Shown here: piece by piece, positions 20,639-31,936 of the stretch
How positions within the stretch are numbered: the stretch's first letter is position 1
Layout: every line of letters begins with the position of its first letter
Source of the DNA: Mastigamoeba balamuthi
Taxonomy: Eukaryota; Evosea; Mastigamoebida; Mastigamoebidae
Direction of reading: 5' to 3'
DNA: 64,000 nucleotides
Assembly (NCBI GenBank): GCA_902651635.1
Contig: CACRSC010000082.1
Location: forward strand, 64,320 to 128,319
The notes under the pieces: generated by a model
The model's input: the letters and a program-made list of their open reading frames with translations, nothing else
Database searches by the model: none
What the model was told of the DNA's origin: nothing
Program-made: the position numbers and the translations under genes

Positions 20639-21505
20639 ATGGGGTTGGACGGCGGGACCATTCCCTCGCGCACGGACCTCCTGCGGCGCTCGTCGTGGCG
20701 CATCGTGGAGCGCGACACCAGCAAGTCCACGCGCGGTGGTCTCATCGACAAGCCCCTCCTCGGCGCCCAGGAAGACCCGCGCTCCAAGAAGCAGTCCCAA
20801 GTCCGCGCCACGCGCCCTCTCGTTCTGACGTGTCAGCTCTCATCTGCAACGTCACCCACGCGCGGCGAAAATTGAAAAAAACCGCGTGAAAACGCGACGG
20901 CTGCCGGGAAAACTGACGGGCGAGAGACGCAGGCCAAGGAGAGGTGGGAGGCGTGCGCGCTGAGCGGCGAGCCCCTCAAGGCGCCGGTGATGGCGTGCGC
21001 CATGGGGCGGCTGTACTCGCGCGACTCGCTGATCGAGTACTTCGCGCCCGTCGAGACGGAGCGCTTCACCGCCGAGACCAAGCGGGCCCTGCGCGAGAGC
21101 GGCCTCTTCGCGCACCTGCGCGCGCTCAGGGACGTCTTCGAGGTGCACCTGACGCCCGCGCCCGGCGGCGGCGCCCCGGAGGAGGAGGAGACCGGCGGGG
21201 CCGTGCGCGGGGCGTACGTGTGCCCCGTGACGGGGCTCGAGACCAACGGCGTGCACGAGTTCGCGGCGCTGCGGCCGTGCGGGCACGTGGTCGCCGAGCG
21301 CGCGCTGCAGGGCGGCGGGCGCGCGTGCCCCGTGTGCTCGGCGGCCTACGACCCCGAGTGCGACGTCGTCCGCATCAACCCCGCCGGCGAGGACGGCGAG
21401 GTGCGCAACAGGGAGAGCCACAAGCGGCTGCTGGAGCGCAGGGAGGCATCCAAGCAAGAGCGCAAGCGCAAGCGCCAGCGCACAGGCGACGACGCCCCGC
21501 GATGA
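20639..21505 (+). CDS. RTF2: Replication termination factor 2 (RTF2) family protein
   Basis: Join 20639-20800, 20933-21505 (244 aa). It starts M-G-L-D-G-G-T-I-P, the hallmark RTF2 N-terminus. The first modified-RING region follows (C-A-L-S-G-E-P-L-K-A-P-V-M-A-C, G-R-L-Y-S-R-D-S-L-I-E-Y). The second is Y-V-C-P-V-T-G-L-E ... R-P-C-G-H-V-V ... A-C-P-V-C, with more Cys/His pairs than many orthologues. The tail is very basic and helical (K-Q-E-R-K-R-K-R-Q-R), probably a nuclear signal. In yeast and mammals RTF2 works at stalled or terminating replication forks and is removed by proteasome shuttle factors. The splice is phase 0 and restores K-E-R-W-E-A-C. Its - strand neighbour PSMG1-like is also proteasome-linked, probably by chance. 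Confidence 0.85.
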
Positions 21506-21778
21506 CGCGCCGAGAGAGCCCTGCTCTCCTTCGAGTGCGCAGTGGTCTGACGCCCGCGTGGCTCACTCGCACGCCCTGCTGTCCTCGTGTCGGCCACGCA
21601 GCTGCGGTGCCCTGGCAGGCAATCCGGGTTTCACGCCACAGTCCACAAGCAGTCGTAGATGCAGGCCAAAAACGGCCGTATATTGGAGACGTAGCGAACC
21701 AACAGTGAATTTTCCTCAGTTTTCTCAGTGCTATTACCAGGTATCTGCCACAGGATTCACTCTTTTTCTATTCGTACA

Positions 21779-24700
21779 ATGAAAGTCGTTGCCCTGCTTT
21801 TCGCGGCAGTGGCGGCAGTGCTTGCCGTACCAGCCATCCCGGGGCCCCACGACCTCGGACTGCCAGACGGCTCCACCCTGCGCGTGTGGGCCACCGGCGA
21901 CGAGTGTACGCCAGCTTGTCCCTCATTTTTGAAATCGCTCTAGTGAACGTTTTTGTTTTCGTGCCGAAAAAAGGCGTTCAAATTCATGCTCATCGGCCGT
22001 GTCTGTGCCTACGCAGTCACAGGACCCCGCTATGTCGACGCTGAGGGCCGGCACGTTTTGATCCACGAGGATGGGGCGGTCTCGTACATGGAAGCGGACG
22101 GGCTGCCAGGAGCCCCTCTGATGTCCCGCCGCCACGCACAGCAGCAGTCCAAGTATTCGGCAGTGCACCTCCCCGATGAGGTCGAGCTGGAGGTCGAGCA
22201 GAGGCGCGCGCGGTTCAACCAGCAGCTGCAGATGTCCGCGTCCAAGCGTGCCAAGGCGCTCCCGACCGAGCCGCTGCTGTTCGTCCTCGTGCAGTACCCG
22301 GACTTCCCCTCCAAGCCGGGGATCAGAGAGCAGTGCGCTGTACCCCCCGCCAGATGTAGTAACTGGACGATACGGCTGACGCACACCGGGCGAATACAGC
22401 ATCATGCGTGCCGTGTTCAACGAGTCCTCGGCAGCGGGTGACACGCTGAACTCGTACTACCTTTTCAACTCCAAGGGCAAGTTCAAGTTCACGCAGGCGG
22501 CGGAGACCTCGGACGTCGCCAACGACGGCGTCGTGGGCCCCATTACCATCGACTGCCCGTGGCTCAACCACTCGACGTGGGGCGTGTACCCGGACTACAG
22601 CTGCCTCCAGAAGAAAGGCCTGCTCGCAGCCGCCCCCTTCGTCGACTTCAAGTCGTTCGACACGGACGGCAACAAGGTGCTCACGTCGGCTGAGCTGCAC
22701 GTCGTGCTCGTCATCGCCGGCGGCGACATGGGAGCGCTGAGCCCGCCGTCCGCGGCGTTCAAGTGCCCGCACGTGTGGGGGTTCATGCAGCCCGGGGCCG
22801 ACTGCAAGGTGACGGCGCAGGGCATCACTTACGGAGAGCACGTCGTCATCGGCGAGAACTGGGGGCCGAACTGCAACACGCCCTTCGGCATCGGCACGCT
22901 CGCGCACGAGCTCGCGCACACCATGACCGTGCCCGACCTCTACTCGCTGGACAAGGGCGAGAGCATCATGGGCCCCTGGTGCCTGATGGACGGCGGCAAC
23001 TGGAACAACCACGGATACAACCCGGGCATGATGTCCCCGTTCGTCCGCGAATACCTCGTACGCGGGCCTCATTCACACGACGGCAGGGCGACTGACAGAC
23101 CGCTCTCAGGGGTGGCTCACTCCGACCAAGGTGACCGACAAGACGGCCATCGCCCTGAAGCCCACGTCCGTCGACCCAGACCAGGTACACCATACCCGCA
23201 TGTTCTTTTCTTTGCGTTCTCAAAGGCGAGCAGGTCCTCCAGTTCGGCGAGAACCCCAACGGAGTGGACTGGGAATGGCAGGTTCACACCGGAGTCGGCG
23301 AGTACTTCCTCGTGGAGAACAGGGAGAGGGTCGGTATCGACTCCTACCTAACTGGTGGTGGCGTGCTTGTCTGGCACATCAACGAGAATGCGCCGATCGA
23401 GTCGAGCCGTCTCAGCTCTCCGACCCTGGTAGAGAGGATCCAGAGGAAGAACCAGGAAATTCAGTCGACGAGAAGGTACCTCGACGACGTCCTCACCGAC
23501 TCGGCGCGGGCCTCCATCTACTGCAGCGCCAACATGCTGCCGAACACCCTGTTCGACAACGAGTCGCAGTCGTGCGTCTCGCTCAGCGCCAGCGTCGACA
23601 CGACCACCGGGATTGCGACCATCGAGCCCTTCACCGACACTGGGTGCTCGTCCTGCGTTGTCGGGGCGGGAGGCAAACCCCTGCCTGCGGTGGAGTACAG
23701 CCTGAGCGAGGTCTTTGGCTTCTCGTTCATCTCCATATCCGATGCCACCCCGATCACGTTCTACAGCGGGTTTGCGTCCACGAGGCTCCCGTTTGCCTTC
23801 CCGTTCGCAGGGTCCACGGCATCTTACACCGACATGTTCATCTCGGACAACGTGCGTCACTCTAGCCTATATGCAACAGCAGACTGACCTCCTAGCGCAC
23901 AATTACAGGGGTACCTGAACTTCGTTTCGCTGAACACTGGCGACAACGGAGCTGGCAAATTCCCCGTCATCGCGCCCTTCGCTGGCGAACCAGCCGCGGA
24001 CGCGGTTCTCATGAAGTCTACCACATGCGCAGCCCCTTTCACGTACGCCAGGTCCACAAAGCTACCAGGCGGTGCACTCACTTGTGTGCCATCACCACAG
24101 CGCCGGGCCCTGCTTTGTGGTGCAATGGAAGAGGGGCAGCATGACCTTCCAGGCCGTGCTCAGCCGCACGGGTGACATCCACTTTGTGTTCCTGGGCAAC
24201 AAGACGGGCAACTACAGGACGTTTGTCTCGCTGGGCCAGGGCGTCAGCACAGACGCCAAGACCTGCGTCAACACTCCGACTCTGTACTCGTGGACCGACC
24301 CGTCCACCACCCCTGCAGCGCTCTACCTGACCCAGAAGACCGCGGGCCTCATCTCTCTCCCCTGGAGCGACACGCTTGACACCACGCCGGCGAGCGCGAG
24401 CTGGTACCAGATCCTCGGCGGAAAGGTCTCCGACGCCTGCGGCTCAGCGTCGGGCAAGGCCCTGACGTTCGACGCAACCAACGGGCTCAACCGCTTCGCG
24501 ACTCCGTATGGCATCAACGTCTCCTACTGCGCAGAGGTGGCACTTTCGTTCGTCACAGGGCCGTCGACGACGAGCACCGGGTGCTCCCCAGTCGCGGGTG
24601 GCATATTCTTCGGGTACAGCTTCGGCTCGAGGTCGCCGTCGTGGGTGTGGCACCGCAGTGGCACGACCGAAATGAACATCACGGTGCCCTGGGGCTCGCA

Positions 24701-24992
24701 GAAGCTCTTCCTAGCGTGGAACTGGCTCAACGGCGAGGGCATGACGTACATTGACAACGTCAACGTTGTCTGCACGTCGTCCAGGAGCGGGGCCGCGACC
24801 TCGTCTGCGTCTGGGGGAGCGTCAGCCGACAGCAAGGCCAGTGCACCGTCTGGAAGTGCGTCAACCAAGAGCGAGGCCACGGCCTCGTCCGGAAAGACTG
24901 TCCAGTCGAGCCAATCCTTCGCCTCAGGGTCTGCCTCTCTCGCTGCCGGTGCCGCAGTCCTCGTAGCCACCATCCTCTCCCTCGCTCTGTGA
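21779..24992 (+). CDS. GPI-anchored M6-type (immune inhibitor A-like) zinc metalloprotease
   Basis: Join 21779-21905, 22017-22332, 22400-23057, 23110-23184, 23234-23851, 23909-24042, 24101-24992 (939 aa). A signal peptide (M-K-V-V-A-L-L-F-A-A-V-A-A-V) is followed by an M6 N-terminal block (T-G-D-E-F-T-G-P-R-Y). The active site is H-E-L-A-H-T-M-T-V-P-D-L-Y, with zinc ligands H317 and H321, catalytic E318 and D327; M-D-G-G-N-W-N-N lies downstream as in other M6 peptidases. An EF-hand-like calcium loop (D-T-D-G-N-K-V-L-T-S-A-E) sits at ~235-246. The second half has beta-rich C-terminal domains, then a Ser/Ala/Lys stalk and a hydrophobic end after a small-residue cleavage site, typical of a GPI signal. 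Likely a surface protease for bacterial prey or matrix. Confidence 0.82.
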
Positions 24993-25037
24993 CATGGCAA
25001 CTTGGTACCATCAAGGGCAGCAAACATGATGCTTTAC

Positions 25038-25043
25038 AATAAA
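25038..25043 (+). promoter_or_regulatory. Polyadenylation signal AATAAA after the M6 protease gene
   Basis: A consensus aataaa lies 46 nt after the stop codon in a locally AT-rich stretch, the expected place for 3' end formation of the protease transcript. Confidence 0.5.
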
Positions 25044-25246
25044 ACTGAACTCAGCCAATCGACGTGCCAGTGACGGTGCAATTTAGTGTTGCCATGCGAG
25101 AGATTTACCCTCACGTCAGCAGAAATCCTCCCGGAGATTCTGACAGGATTCCGCTATTCAATTGTCTCCCCTCTCTTTCAAGCAAAATCAGATTTGTGTG
25201 TGGCCGCACGAGAGCGAGCACGCGAATTTGAGGAGCAAATCCAACA

Positions 25247-26652
25247 ATGAGCAAACAACCCCTCGTGTGGCCCTCTGCACCAACCATGTGCTCTCACCCT
25301 GCCCCATTCTCTTGCGCAGGATCGGCTCACCGAACTCTGCCTCGTCCTGCCGGACTACACCTTGGCGTCCTCTTTGATGATTCGCTCGACCTTCATCTGC
25401 GACCACAAGGAACTGCCCCACGTTCTCGAGATCACAGCCTGTGATGCTGCCCATGCGGAGCATTTCGCTGGCTTTGTCGGGGTATGTGCCCTCAGGGGAA
25501 ATGCCGATCTCCTCACTGACATCCACACAGAAGCAATACGCTCTCTCGCTCCTCTTGTCCACGAACTCGGAGTCGGCGACAAAGGTCCGCGAGGCAATCG
25601 TTCGCATAGGGAAAATGAAGATCGAGGAGTGTATCCCGTTTCTGGACAAGTTCATGGCGTGCCAGATCCTGGACCACCTCGGCCTGGCTCAGCCCGATAT
25701 CCCTGCCCAGCAGCTCACGTATCGTATCCTCCATGTCCTTCCAACCCTCTTCTCAGCCACTTACCACTCTTCTCGCCCAGGGTTTCGCACCACGCTCTGT
25801 GGAGCTCTGCATCGCGACTCAGGCTTGGAGAGAAGGTTGTCGGTACCGCAGTCGAGGCCGCTCAGATTATTTCGGGTGTTGCCCTCAGCGTTGAGATCCG
25901 GGCTCGAGCGGACGCCATCTGGCAGCAAACGGTTCGCGGATATCTCTCCGAGAGATCAGGCGAGGGCGTGGCTGGTCTTCGGGTTCGTTGCTTGTGAGCC
26001 ACCACCCCTGACACTATTCCACAGGATTGCTACCGGCGAATCTGCCATACCGGCATGGAAGCACCCCTTGCACTCTTCTCCCTCGGCGACTACACGCAGG
26101 CGGACATCGGGAAGATCGACGGTGCGCTCGTCAGGGCATCGGAGCGCCACCGCACCCTGTTCCGCCCGGAAGAGATCCTCGCAATTGTGGAAATCGCGGA
26201 GTGCCAGCCAGAGATGTCTTCTCTCAGTGTGTCCACAGCAACTGGGCGTCACCCCGACAACCGTGGAACAACCGGGAAATATCAGCTGCGTGGATATCCC
26301 AGTTTTGTGCTCGTGTGCTGGGGTAACAGCACAGTGATGTTGGCGGGTTTTGACACCCCTGTGATGTTTTGCGTATGCCATCGGCGGCTTTTCCATCCAA
26401 TTTCAGCTGCCCCACGTGAACCAGATTTCTTTTCGAAAAGCCGAAAAAGCCAACAGTGTTTGGTTTGTCACAGAGCGCGGGCATGTGGTTGCCCCTCAGT
26501 CGTTCGCCTTCTTCCTCTTTGCTGGGCTTTGGGCCGCTGCAGCTGCAGCTGCGGCCGGCTTCGGGCTCGGCGGTGCTGGAGACTCAGCCGCCACCCTTTT
26601 CCCCGAGACACGCGACGGCAGCTGTGCACGGCGCTTGTCCGCACTCACCTGA
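25247..26652 (+). CDS. Unknown helical protein with C-terminal membrane segment
   Basis: Join 25247-25264, 25320-25481, 25531-25718, 25781-25982, 26025-26228, 26407-26652 (339 aa). All phases agree; exon 1 is six codons (M-S-K-Q-P-L). Most of the protein is helical (K-V-V-G-T-A-V-E-A-A-Q-I-I, G-D-Y-T-Q-A-D-I-G-K-I-D-G-A-L-V). Near the end F-A-F-F-L-F-A-G-L-W-(A)8 forms one strong membrane segment, giving a tail-anchored or single-pass protein with a short Cys/Arg-rich end. I do not recognise the family. Its stop codon overlaps the end of the convergent gene by 8 bp. Both strands are open over parts of exons 2 and 3; strong donor and branch sites on + decided the strand. Confidence 0.6.
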
Positions 26653-27291
26653 GTACAGAAAGCGAGTGGAATGTGAAGCCCGCACCAAGTTCCGTGGAAC
26701 TGGCGATGAAGTCGAGCTCGGCGGCGGTGAAGAACTTTCGCTCGAGCTCTGAACGGGAGTCCGTGCTCAGCGTCCTGTAGCAACGAGATAAGGTTCGTAG
26801 GCAGCAACTGGAGAAAGGCCCCTTACTTTTCCTGCTTTGCCAGCAACTCGGCGTCTGGGTAGTGCTTCGCGATGATGTTGGCGAATCCCTTCCGTGAGGC
26901 CGTTATCTCCAAGAGCGCCTGTCGCAGCATGCATGCCTCCCTTCTCTCCTCATGTGGCCACTCCTCTCAAAGAACGATTAGGTTGAAACGGAAACGAGAG
27001 TCGAAAAAAATTATCTAAGGCGGAAGGTTTTTGTCGTGGCATACCATAGCGACCAGCGAGTACGAGCTCCATTGGCGTCAATAGAGGCCTCCTGTTGTTC
27101 TCCACCTCCTCTCCAACGAGTCTGGTCAGCACCTTCTGTTGCTTCCACATTTCGAGGGCAGAATCGATGACACTCGTGTCCTCGGCCATCCTTTCGCAGA
27201 GTTGGTGGAGCAATTTGTCCCTCTCACGAACAGCTTCACGAAGCTGCTCCTCGTTCAGGTCTTCCAGCTCTACTACATGGTCCTCAGCCAT
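26645..27291 (-). CDS. Unknown small helical, partly coiled-coil protein
   Basis: Complement of join 26645-26774, 26827-26965, 27045-27291 (171 aa). The N-terminus is an acidic coiled coil (E-D-L-N-E-E-Q-L-R-E-A-V-R-E-R-D-K). A middle region reads R-Q-A-L-L-E-I-T-A-S-R-K-G-F-A-N-I-I-A-K-H, and the end S-R-S-E-L-E-R-K-F-F. Junctions are gtatgc and gtaagg donors with a ctaat branch. No signal, membrane segment or catalytic motif. It converges on, and overlaps by 8 bp, the + strand gene; both code through their last codons. Confidence 0.6.
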
Positions 27292-27383
27292 TCACTCGAG
27301 AGTGTGGGTTTTCTTTTGCCACCGAATCTGGCTTTTGTGGTTAATTCACGTCAAAATGTTCGAGGCAGAAAAAATCGTGGTGG

Positions 27384-27404
27384 TACAACAAGCCGGTTGT
27401 TGTA
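27384..27404. repeat. Perfect 8-bp-arm palindrome near the left edge of the transposon island
   Basis: tacaacaa and ttgttgta flank a 5-base centre. It sits at the left composition boundary and may be a subterminal transposase site or a chance hairpin. The half-site acaaca also occurs in the inverted repeat of the divergent receptor promoter. Confidence 0.4.
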
Positions 27405-27685
27405 CTGACCCAAACAGGCTGCTTCATCATGAATCGTGTGCCACGCCCACGTGCTGGTGGACCTCTTTGTCGTGCGGTGCCATGGCGCTGCCTCAAGCAC
27501 CTCGAGGGCTTCAAGGAATTGTGGGGCCTTCTCAAGTACGTCCGGAACTCATGAGGGTGTGAGCCTGTGTACATGGAGGTCGATGGCACATATACAACGT
27601 TTCGTGAGACGCCTGCCCTCAAGATTGCACTGGCGGAACAGAAAGAACGTGAACACAAGCTGGCTGCTGCCGAGGCAGTCACATC

Positions 27686-28624
27686 TTGGTTCGTGTTATT
27701 AAATGTCGTTTGTTGACCCTCTCTCTCCTCAGTAGTCCGCAGGAAATGACCGACATGGAGGTAGAGCAATCGGCCCCCCATGGTCCGTTGGAGCAGCCCC
27801 AGGTGCAAGAAGTCATCGGCAATGATTCAGCCATGGTCAGGCCTGTGGACACTGAGATCCCTCTGGACCCTGTTAGTGTACAACCTGCCTCTGACATGCT
27901 TCTTTCAGACACTGTGCAATCTGTTATCTCATCTCTTTCTCACTATCTGTTAAAGGACCCACAATCGCCTCTCGGACGAGTCTTAGCCAGGATGTTGAAG
28001 CCGTTCATGTATCCTACTGGCTGCCTGGACAAGAACCCGCGTTTACTGGAAGTGCTTGAGTACAGGTTGCACTGGCACTCGAGTATAAAGCAGTGCCAAG
28101 AAGTGTGGGACTTTGATCTATCACTATGTGGTACTGGCTCCATTGAGAAAGGTCTTCTGGAACTTGAGGAGTGATGGGCAGACTGTTTGGGGTATGCAAA
28201 TGAGCAGAAGACTGTCCACAGTATGATAGGTTTTGTCCATGCACTCTTTGGACTGGAGCTTCTCGAGACTGCTCTTCTTACAGGTGCTGCCAGTGATGAT
28301 CTGAATGCTCTGTCAGAAGAGAGCACCCCGCCACTAGTGTGTCATGAACTACACGAGTCTCATGCATTTCTTGAGAAGAAGATGGAGTTACTGAAGTATC
28401 ACCAGCAGTTGAGTCTCCATGATCTTGACTTCTACTGTTTTGCATACGTGCTGTTCAGTGATGGTTATAGTGTTTCTCAGCATCTCAGTGTGCCTACTCT
28501 CAAGCGGTCTGTGTGCAACATGCCTGAGGTTCATCATGTACTTGCTGTTCTTGACAGTAAAACGGACTCCACTACTGAGAACAGTCTCTACAATGCCCTT
28601 CACGACCTACTGCCAGAGGTTTGA
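27686..28624 (+). pseudogene. Transposase-like N-terminal and middle fragments with in-frame TGA stops
   Basis: One frame (position mod 3 = 2) stays open across 27686-28171 and 28175-28621, interrupted only by TGA, and continues readable past 28624. It encodes an acidic leader (S-P-Q-E-M-T-D-M-E-V-E), then helical segments such as L-L-E-V-L-E-Y-R-L-H-W-H and M-I-G-F-V-H-A-L-F-G-L. No known motif is sharp enough to name. Continuation of the same frame through stops supports decay of one long ORF rather than separate genes. Confidence 0.5.
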
Positions 28625-29393
28625 CATACAAACCAGACTCTTGACTTACAGCACATCAGGCAGAGAAGCTGTACCATGGTATCTCTGTGTTCTGCAAGTG
28701 AGATGGCAAACCTGTTGCTGTGTATGGTGCGCAATTTCAAACCCCTGCCTAGCCCAACACTCAAACTTTCATTGTGTTGAAGGATTTGCCATAGTTCTCT
28801 CTGGGAACTCAAAAGAGTGTCCCTTATATGCATCAGTCAACCCACCAAGCGGTACACAGTCTGATCACTGCTGTACTGTGTGCTCTGCATCACTGGTCGA
28901 CTTTGGCAATGCAGTTCTCGGAATCCCCAGAGACTGGAAGGCAGCCTGACATGCCGTTTTGTCTGCCAAATCAGCTGTGTTCATATGCTGACAGGTTGAG
29001 GTGCTCAAGAAGGAGCTCCTGCATATCTCTGCACTCTGCAATCCACTAATCTTCTGGCCAGGCCTGAATAATCTCTCTTGGGCCCTACCTATGGACACAC
29101 TGCATGGAATAGAGTTCTATGGTAAGGAGTTGGCTGGCCAGCTGTTTGAGCAGATGCGACAAGAGAACCCACGCTCCCTGGACAAGTTGGAGGCAAGAAT
29201 TGCCAAGTTCAACAATGTGGTCAACCCAGAACTGCATGTTACACCAATTGCATATCGTGCTACATACCATGGAAGGGAAGCAAGAAACCTCATCCTTGTA
29301 CTCCCATTTCTGCTCCTTGGACTCGTTTCAGATGATGTTCTGGCGATCTGGACGTGAATTGCATCATACTTTGCACTTGCATACTCACCCAAG

Positions 29394-30170
29394 ATGACGA
29401 CGGGCATCGCAGATGCCATTCGTGATGCAGCCAAGCAGGCAGTCAAGGGAGCTCTTAAGTTGTATAAGCGGCCTGATGGAAGCAACCGGGAGCAGCTCAA
29501 CCTGCACTCACCTCTGCACCTGCATGAGTTCGTGCGGCGCCTTGGGCCAGCATCCATGTTTGACACAGAGCGCAGCGAGAATGCCCAGGCCAAGGTCGCA
29601 AAGTTCTCACACCAGACTTCACACCGAGAGAGTACTGAGGAGTTCTCTCTGATCAGCCACGCTGCCTGGCAGACACTGGGGCTGCACAAGCTCACAGAAG
29701 GTAACAGGAAGGACATTCTCGAGTCTCGCCTTGCCTCAGACATTCTGTGGCAGGTAAAGGTTCGTGGGCAAGAGCCGTACCTTGCCTATGATAACATCCC
29801 CTTGCTCAAGGGATCAGTTGTCTGTACACTTCAGGAGGTGAAGGTCGCAGCAAAGCTGCAGGCAAAGGTCACACGCCTCTACAATTTCTATGAGCTCGAG
29901 GACATTGAACCAAAGGAGTGCACAGTCACATTGTTCCCACTGGTGGCCTCGAAGGTGCCCTGTGCAAAGCTCGAGACGTGGATTTACAAGCGCCATGTGC
30001 AGGGTGTACCCCACACAGTGCCTGTGCACCTCGTGCACCATGCTGTCCTTGACATCTCAGACTGGTCAGATATGACAGGATCAGACCTCTCTGCTGATAT
30101 TCGAGTCATGGTCCCATCTCGCTTCCTTACTGTGAAGAAGGACATCGACCTTGAGCAGGAACTCAAGTAG
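29394..30170 (+). CDS. Transposase-like C-terminal ORF (258 codons, still open)
   Basis: It starts M-T-T-G-I-A-D-A-I-R-D and contains L-H-S-P-L-H-L-H-E-F-V-R-R-L-G-P and M-F-D-T-E-R-S-E-N-A-Q-A-K-V-A-K. The layout H-x-x-H followed by G-P-x-x-x-F-x-T-E-x-x-E resembles the end of Plavaka/KDZ transposases and related host proteins. It is the only intact-looking frame in the island. The upstream frame (29001-29357) probably belongs to the same element, displaced by a frameshift. Expression is doubtful. Confidence 0.45.
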   Translation: MTTGIADAIRDAAKQAVKGALKLYKRPDGSNREQLNLHSPLHLHEFVRRLGPASMFDTERSENAQAKVAKFSHQTSHRESTEEFSLISHAAWQTLGLHKLTEGNRKDILESRLASDILWQVKVRGQEPYLAYDNIPLLKGSVVCTLQEVKVAAKLQAKVTRLYNFYELEDIEPKECTVTLFPLVASKVPCAKLETWIYKRHVQGVPHTVPVHLVHHAVLDISDWSDMTGSDLSADIRVMVPSRFLTVKKDIDLEQELK

Positions 30171-30470
30171 AAGTGTCAACACGATTTTCTCTCATTTTCT
30201 GTTCTTCACTGTGGTGCTGGCAGGGGAGGGGGGAAGGATGGGACATTCCCTCAACTCTGAATGATGTTTGCCCCCAATGTCTCACAAAAGTCGGGGTTGT
30301 GCCAACATCTGGATGTTTCACTGCTGTCTTATGTTGTTTTGGTCCAATGTTCCAAAACATCACAAAAAGTAAAACATCCCGTGATGCCCAGTTGCTGTGT
30401 CATTCTCGCTCAAGGGCACGATGCCATCCTCCTGTTTCACTCTCACACCCATAATCAATCAGACATTGGC

Positions 30471-31560
30471 AGGGCTGCAGGGCACGCCGAGTGCCTCCTG
30501 CAGTCGCTGCCAGTCGCTGTCCGCTGCTCGGTGATATTTGTCGTTACGGACCTGCGCTGCATACAGCTCTTTGCAGCCCGGAAGAGCGACACCGGTGAAT
30601 CGGTGGCGTTCACAAAGACCCCTGTCCTTTCTGATGCTGGACCCGTGCTCGTGTCGTTGCTGCATCTAAACGCCGACTCGATTGTCACACCGCTGGGTGT
30701 GCGCACATCTGTAGCGCTCATACCCGTCTTTACAGAGCAGCTCCTCGGTTACGGCGCTACCAGCCAAGTGTTTGCCACGTCGTGGAACAGCTCAGACGCC
30801 GTGGTGAAGGTCACGAACAGGGGCAGAGAGAGCTGTGCGATCATATTCTTAGAGCGGTCGCAGTTCTTACCGAGACAAGCAGACGGGCAGATGAGGCACG
30901 AGGCCGAGATACTTCAGCTCCTGAATACAAGTGTGAAGGACCTCCACGGCATTCCGCGCCTAATGGCGGTACTGGACCAGGACGTGGGGATCATCGAGTC
31001 CCCTCGGGCGCTGCCCCTCGGACGAGGCACGATGGACGACAGGCACATCAGGGGGCTCTTCCCCGGGCTCGTCCGAGTGCTACACGAGGCACACGTGCGC
31101 AGCATCGTGCACCGCGACGTGCGCCCAGAGAACATACTCATAGTTCGTGTTCCCTCATCTTCGTCCCTTCTTCCCTCGTGGTCATCCAACTGCAGCTGAC
31201 ACCCCCGATGATGTTTCAGACGCCGAGTCACTTGGAGTTGGTTCTCATCGACTGAGGGTTCGCGGTGCACCCCGCAAACGTCTCGCTGCCTTACGAGGGC
31301 ACGCTCAGCACAGCGTCAGACGCAGTCCTCGAGAAACTAGCGGGTGGGGTCGAAAAGCTCGAGGTAACGCCCTCGGACGACCTCGTCTCCCTCGTCCGCA
31401 GTGCCATCCTGCTCAACAGCCGGACATGGTCCTGCCACCAAGGACGGATTACAGGACCCTTCGTGAGTTCTGGAATGGCTTCAAGATCCTGGCGCTGGAC
31501 GCTGCCCTGGCCGCCAACTACGAGGGGCTCGCCCATTGCTTCACCAACTGGCACCTCTGA
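30471..31560 (+). pseudogene. Broken DWG-type protein kinase, transposon/Crinkler-like family
   Basis: Exon 1 to 31142 has a glycine-loop-like G-Y-G-A-T-S-Q-V-F, the lysine V-V-K-V, H-E-A-E-I-L and the catalytic loop V-H-R-D-V-R-P-E-N-I-L-I. After an in-phase 77-nt intron (31143-31219) the metal-binding motif should be I-D-W-G-F-A-V, but the Trp codon is TGA (31253-31255). The frame continues (T-L-S-T-A-S-D-A-V-L, S-D-D-L-V-S-L-V-R-S), then shifts by one base near 31425; the true end F-W-N-G-F-K lies in another frame. One nonsense and one frameshift mutation argue for a pseudogene. The start is not defined. Families of this kind (D-W-G instead of D-F-G) are linked to mobile elements in fungi and oomycetes (established but recalled). 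Confidence 0.6.
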
Positions 31561-31936
31561 CCATACGAAGCACGACTCGAGACTGAAGTTCTCATCTGCC
31601 ACACGTCGTGGCGCATCCAATACGGTAACGCAGGACGCAGGATCCCAAAATGAAGCGATCACTCTGTCCTCTGGACGAGTATCATGCTTTATGGCGTGAT
31701 CGATCTTGCCGGTTGTTCTTTGACGAGATCTCACGTCACCGGACACTCCGTCCTGCCTGCTTCTCTAGGGACGAGATGCCCTCGATCCCAGTATCCCTTC
31801 ACTCGTGCTCCGTGTCGCAGCGGCCCAATCCTTGACGTCACACAATTCCGGACAGCGTCGGAGTCTGTATTGCGAGATTCACAAATCCACCCAACCGCAA
31901 ACAAACCCGAAACCCCCAACATCAGCAGCGGGCAAC
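31561..31936. other. Intergenic, AT-richer spacer before the PAPS transporter
   Basis: No supported frame. It carries the end of the AT-rich segment and the promoter of the next gene, with an A/C-rich 5' leader just before ATG 31937. Confidence 0.4.

Larger units (their letters stand above)
27300..30460 (+). mobile_element. Degenerate transposon-like island, AT-richer and CpG-poor
   Basis: Base composition changes sharply near 27.3 kb. GC drops and CpG becomes rare while TG/CA rises, the mark of methylated-C decay. Frames inside are long but broken by in-frame TGA codons (28172-28174 and 28622-28624 in one frame), as CGA to TGA decay would give. The last ORF reads L-H-L-H-E-F-V-R-R-L-G-P then F-D-T-E-R-S-E-N-A-Q, which resembles the C-terminal part of Plavaka/KDZ-type cut-and-paste transposases. 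A possible Cys finger starts at ATG 27431. Edges are estimated from composition. I found no clear terminal repeats or target duplication, so an old truncated copy is most likely. Confidence 0.5.

Noticed and set aside
25188-25655. - strand frame overlapping exons 2 and 3 of the 25.2-26.7 kb gene
   Set aside because: Looks protein-like in places, but gtatgt donor, ctgac branch and phase continuity all favour the + strand.
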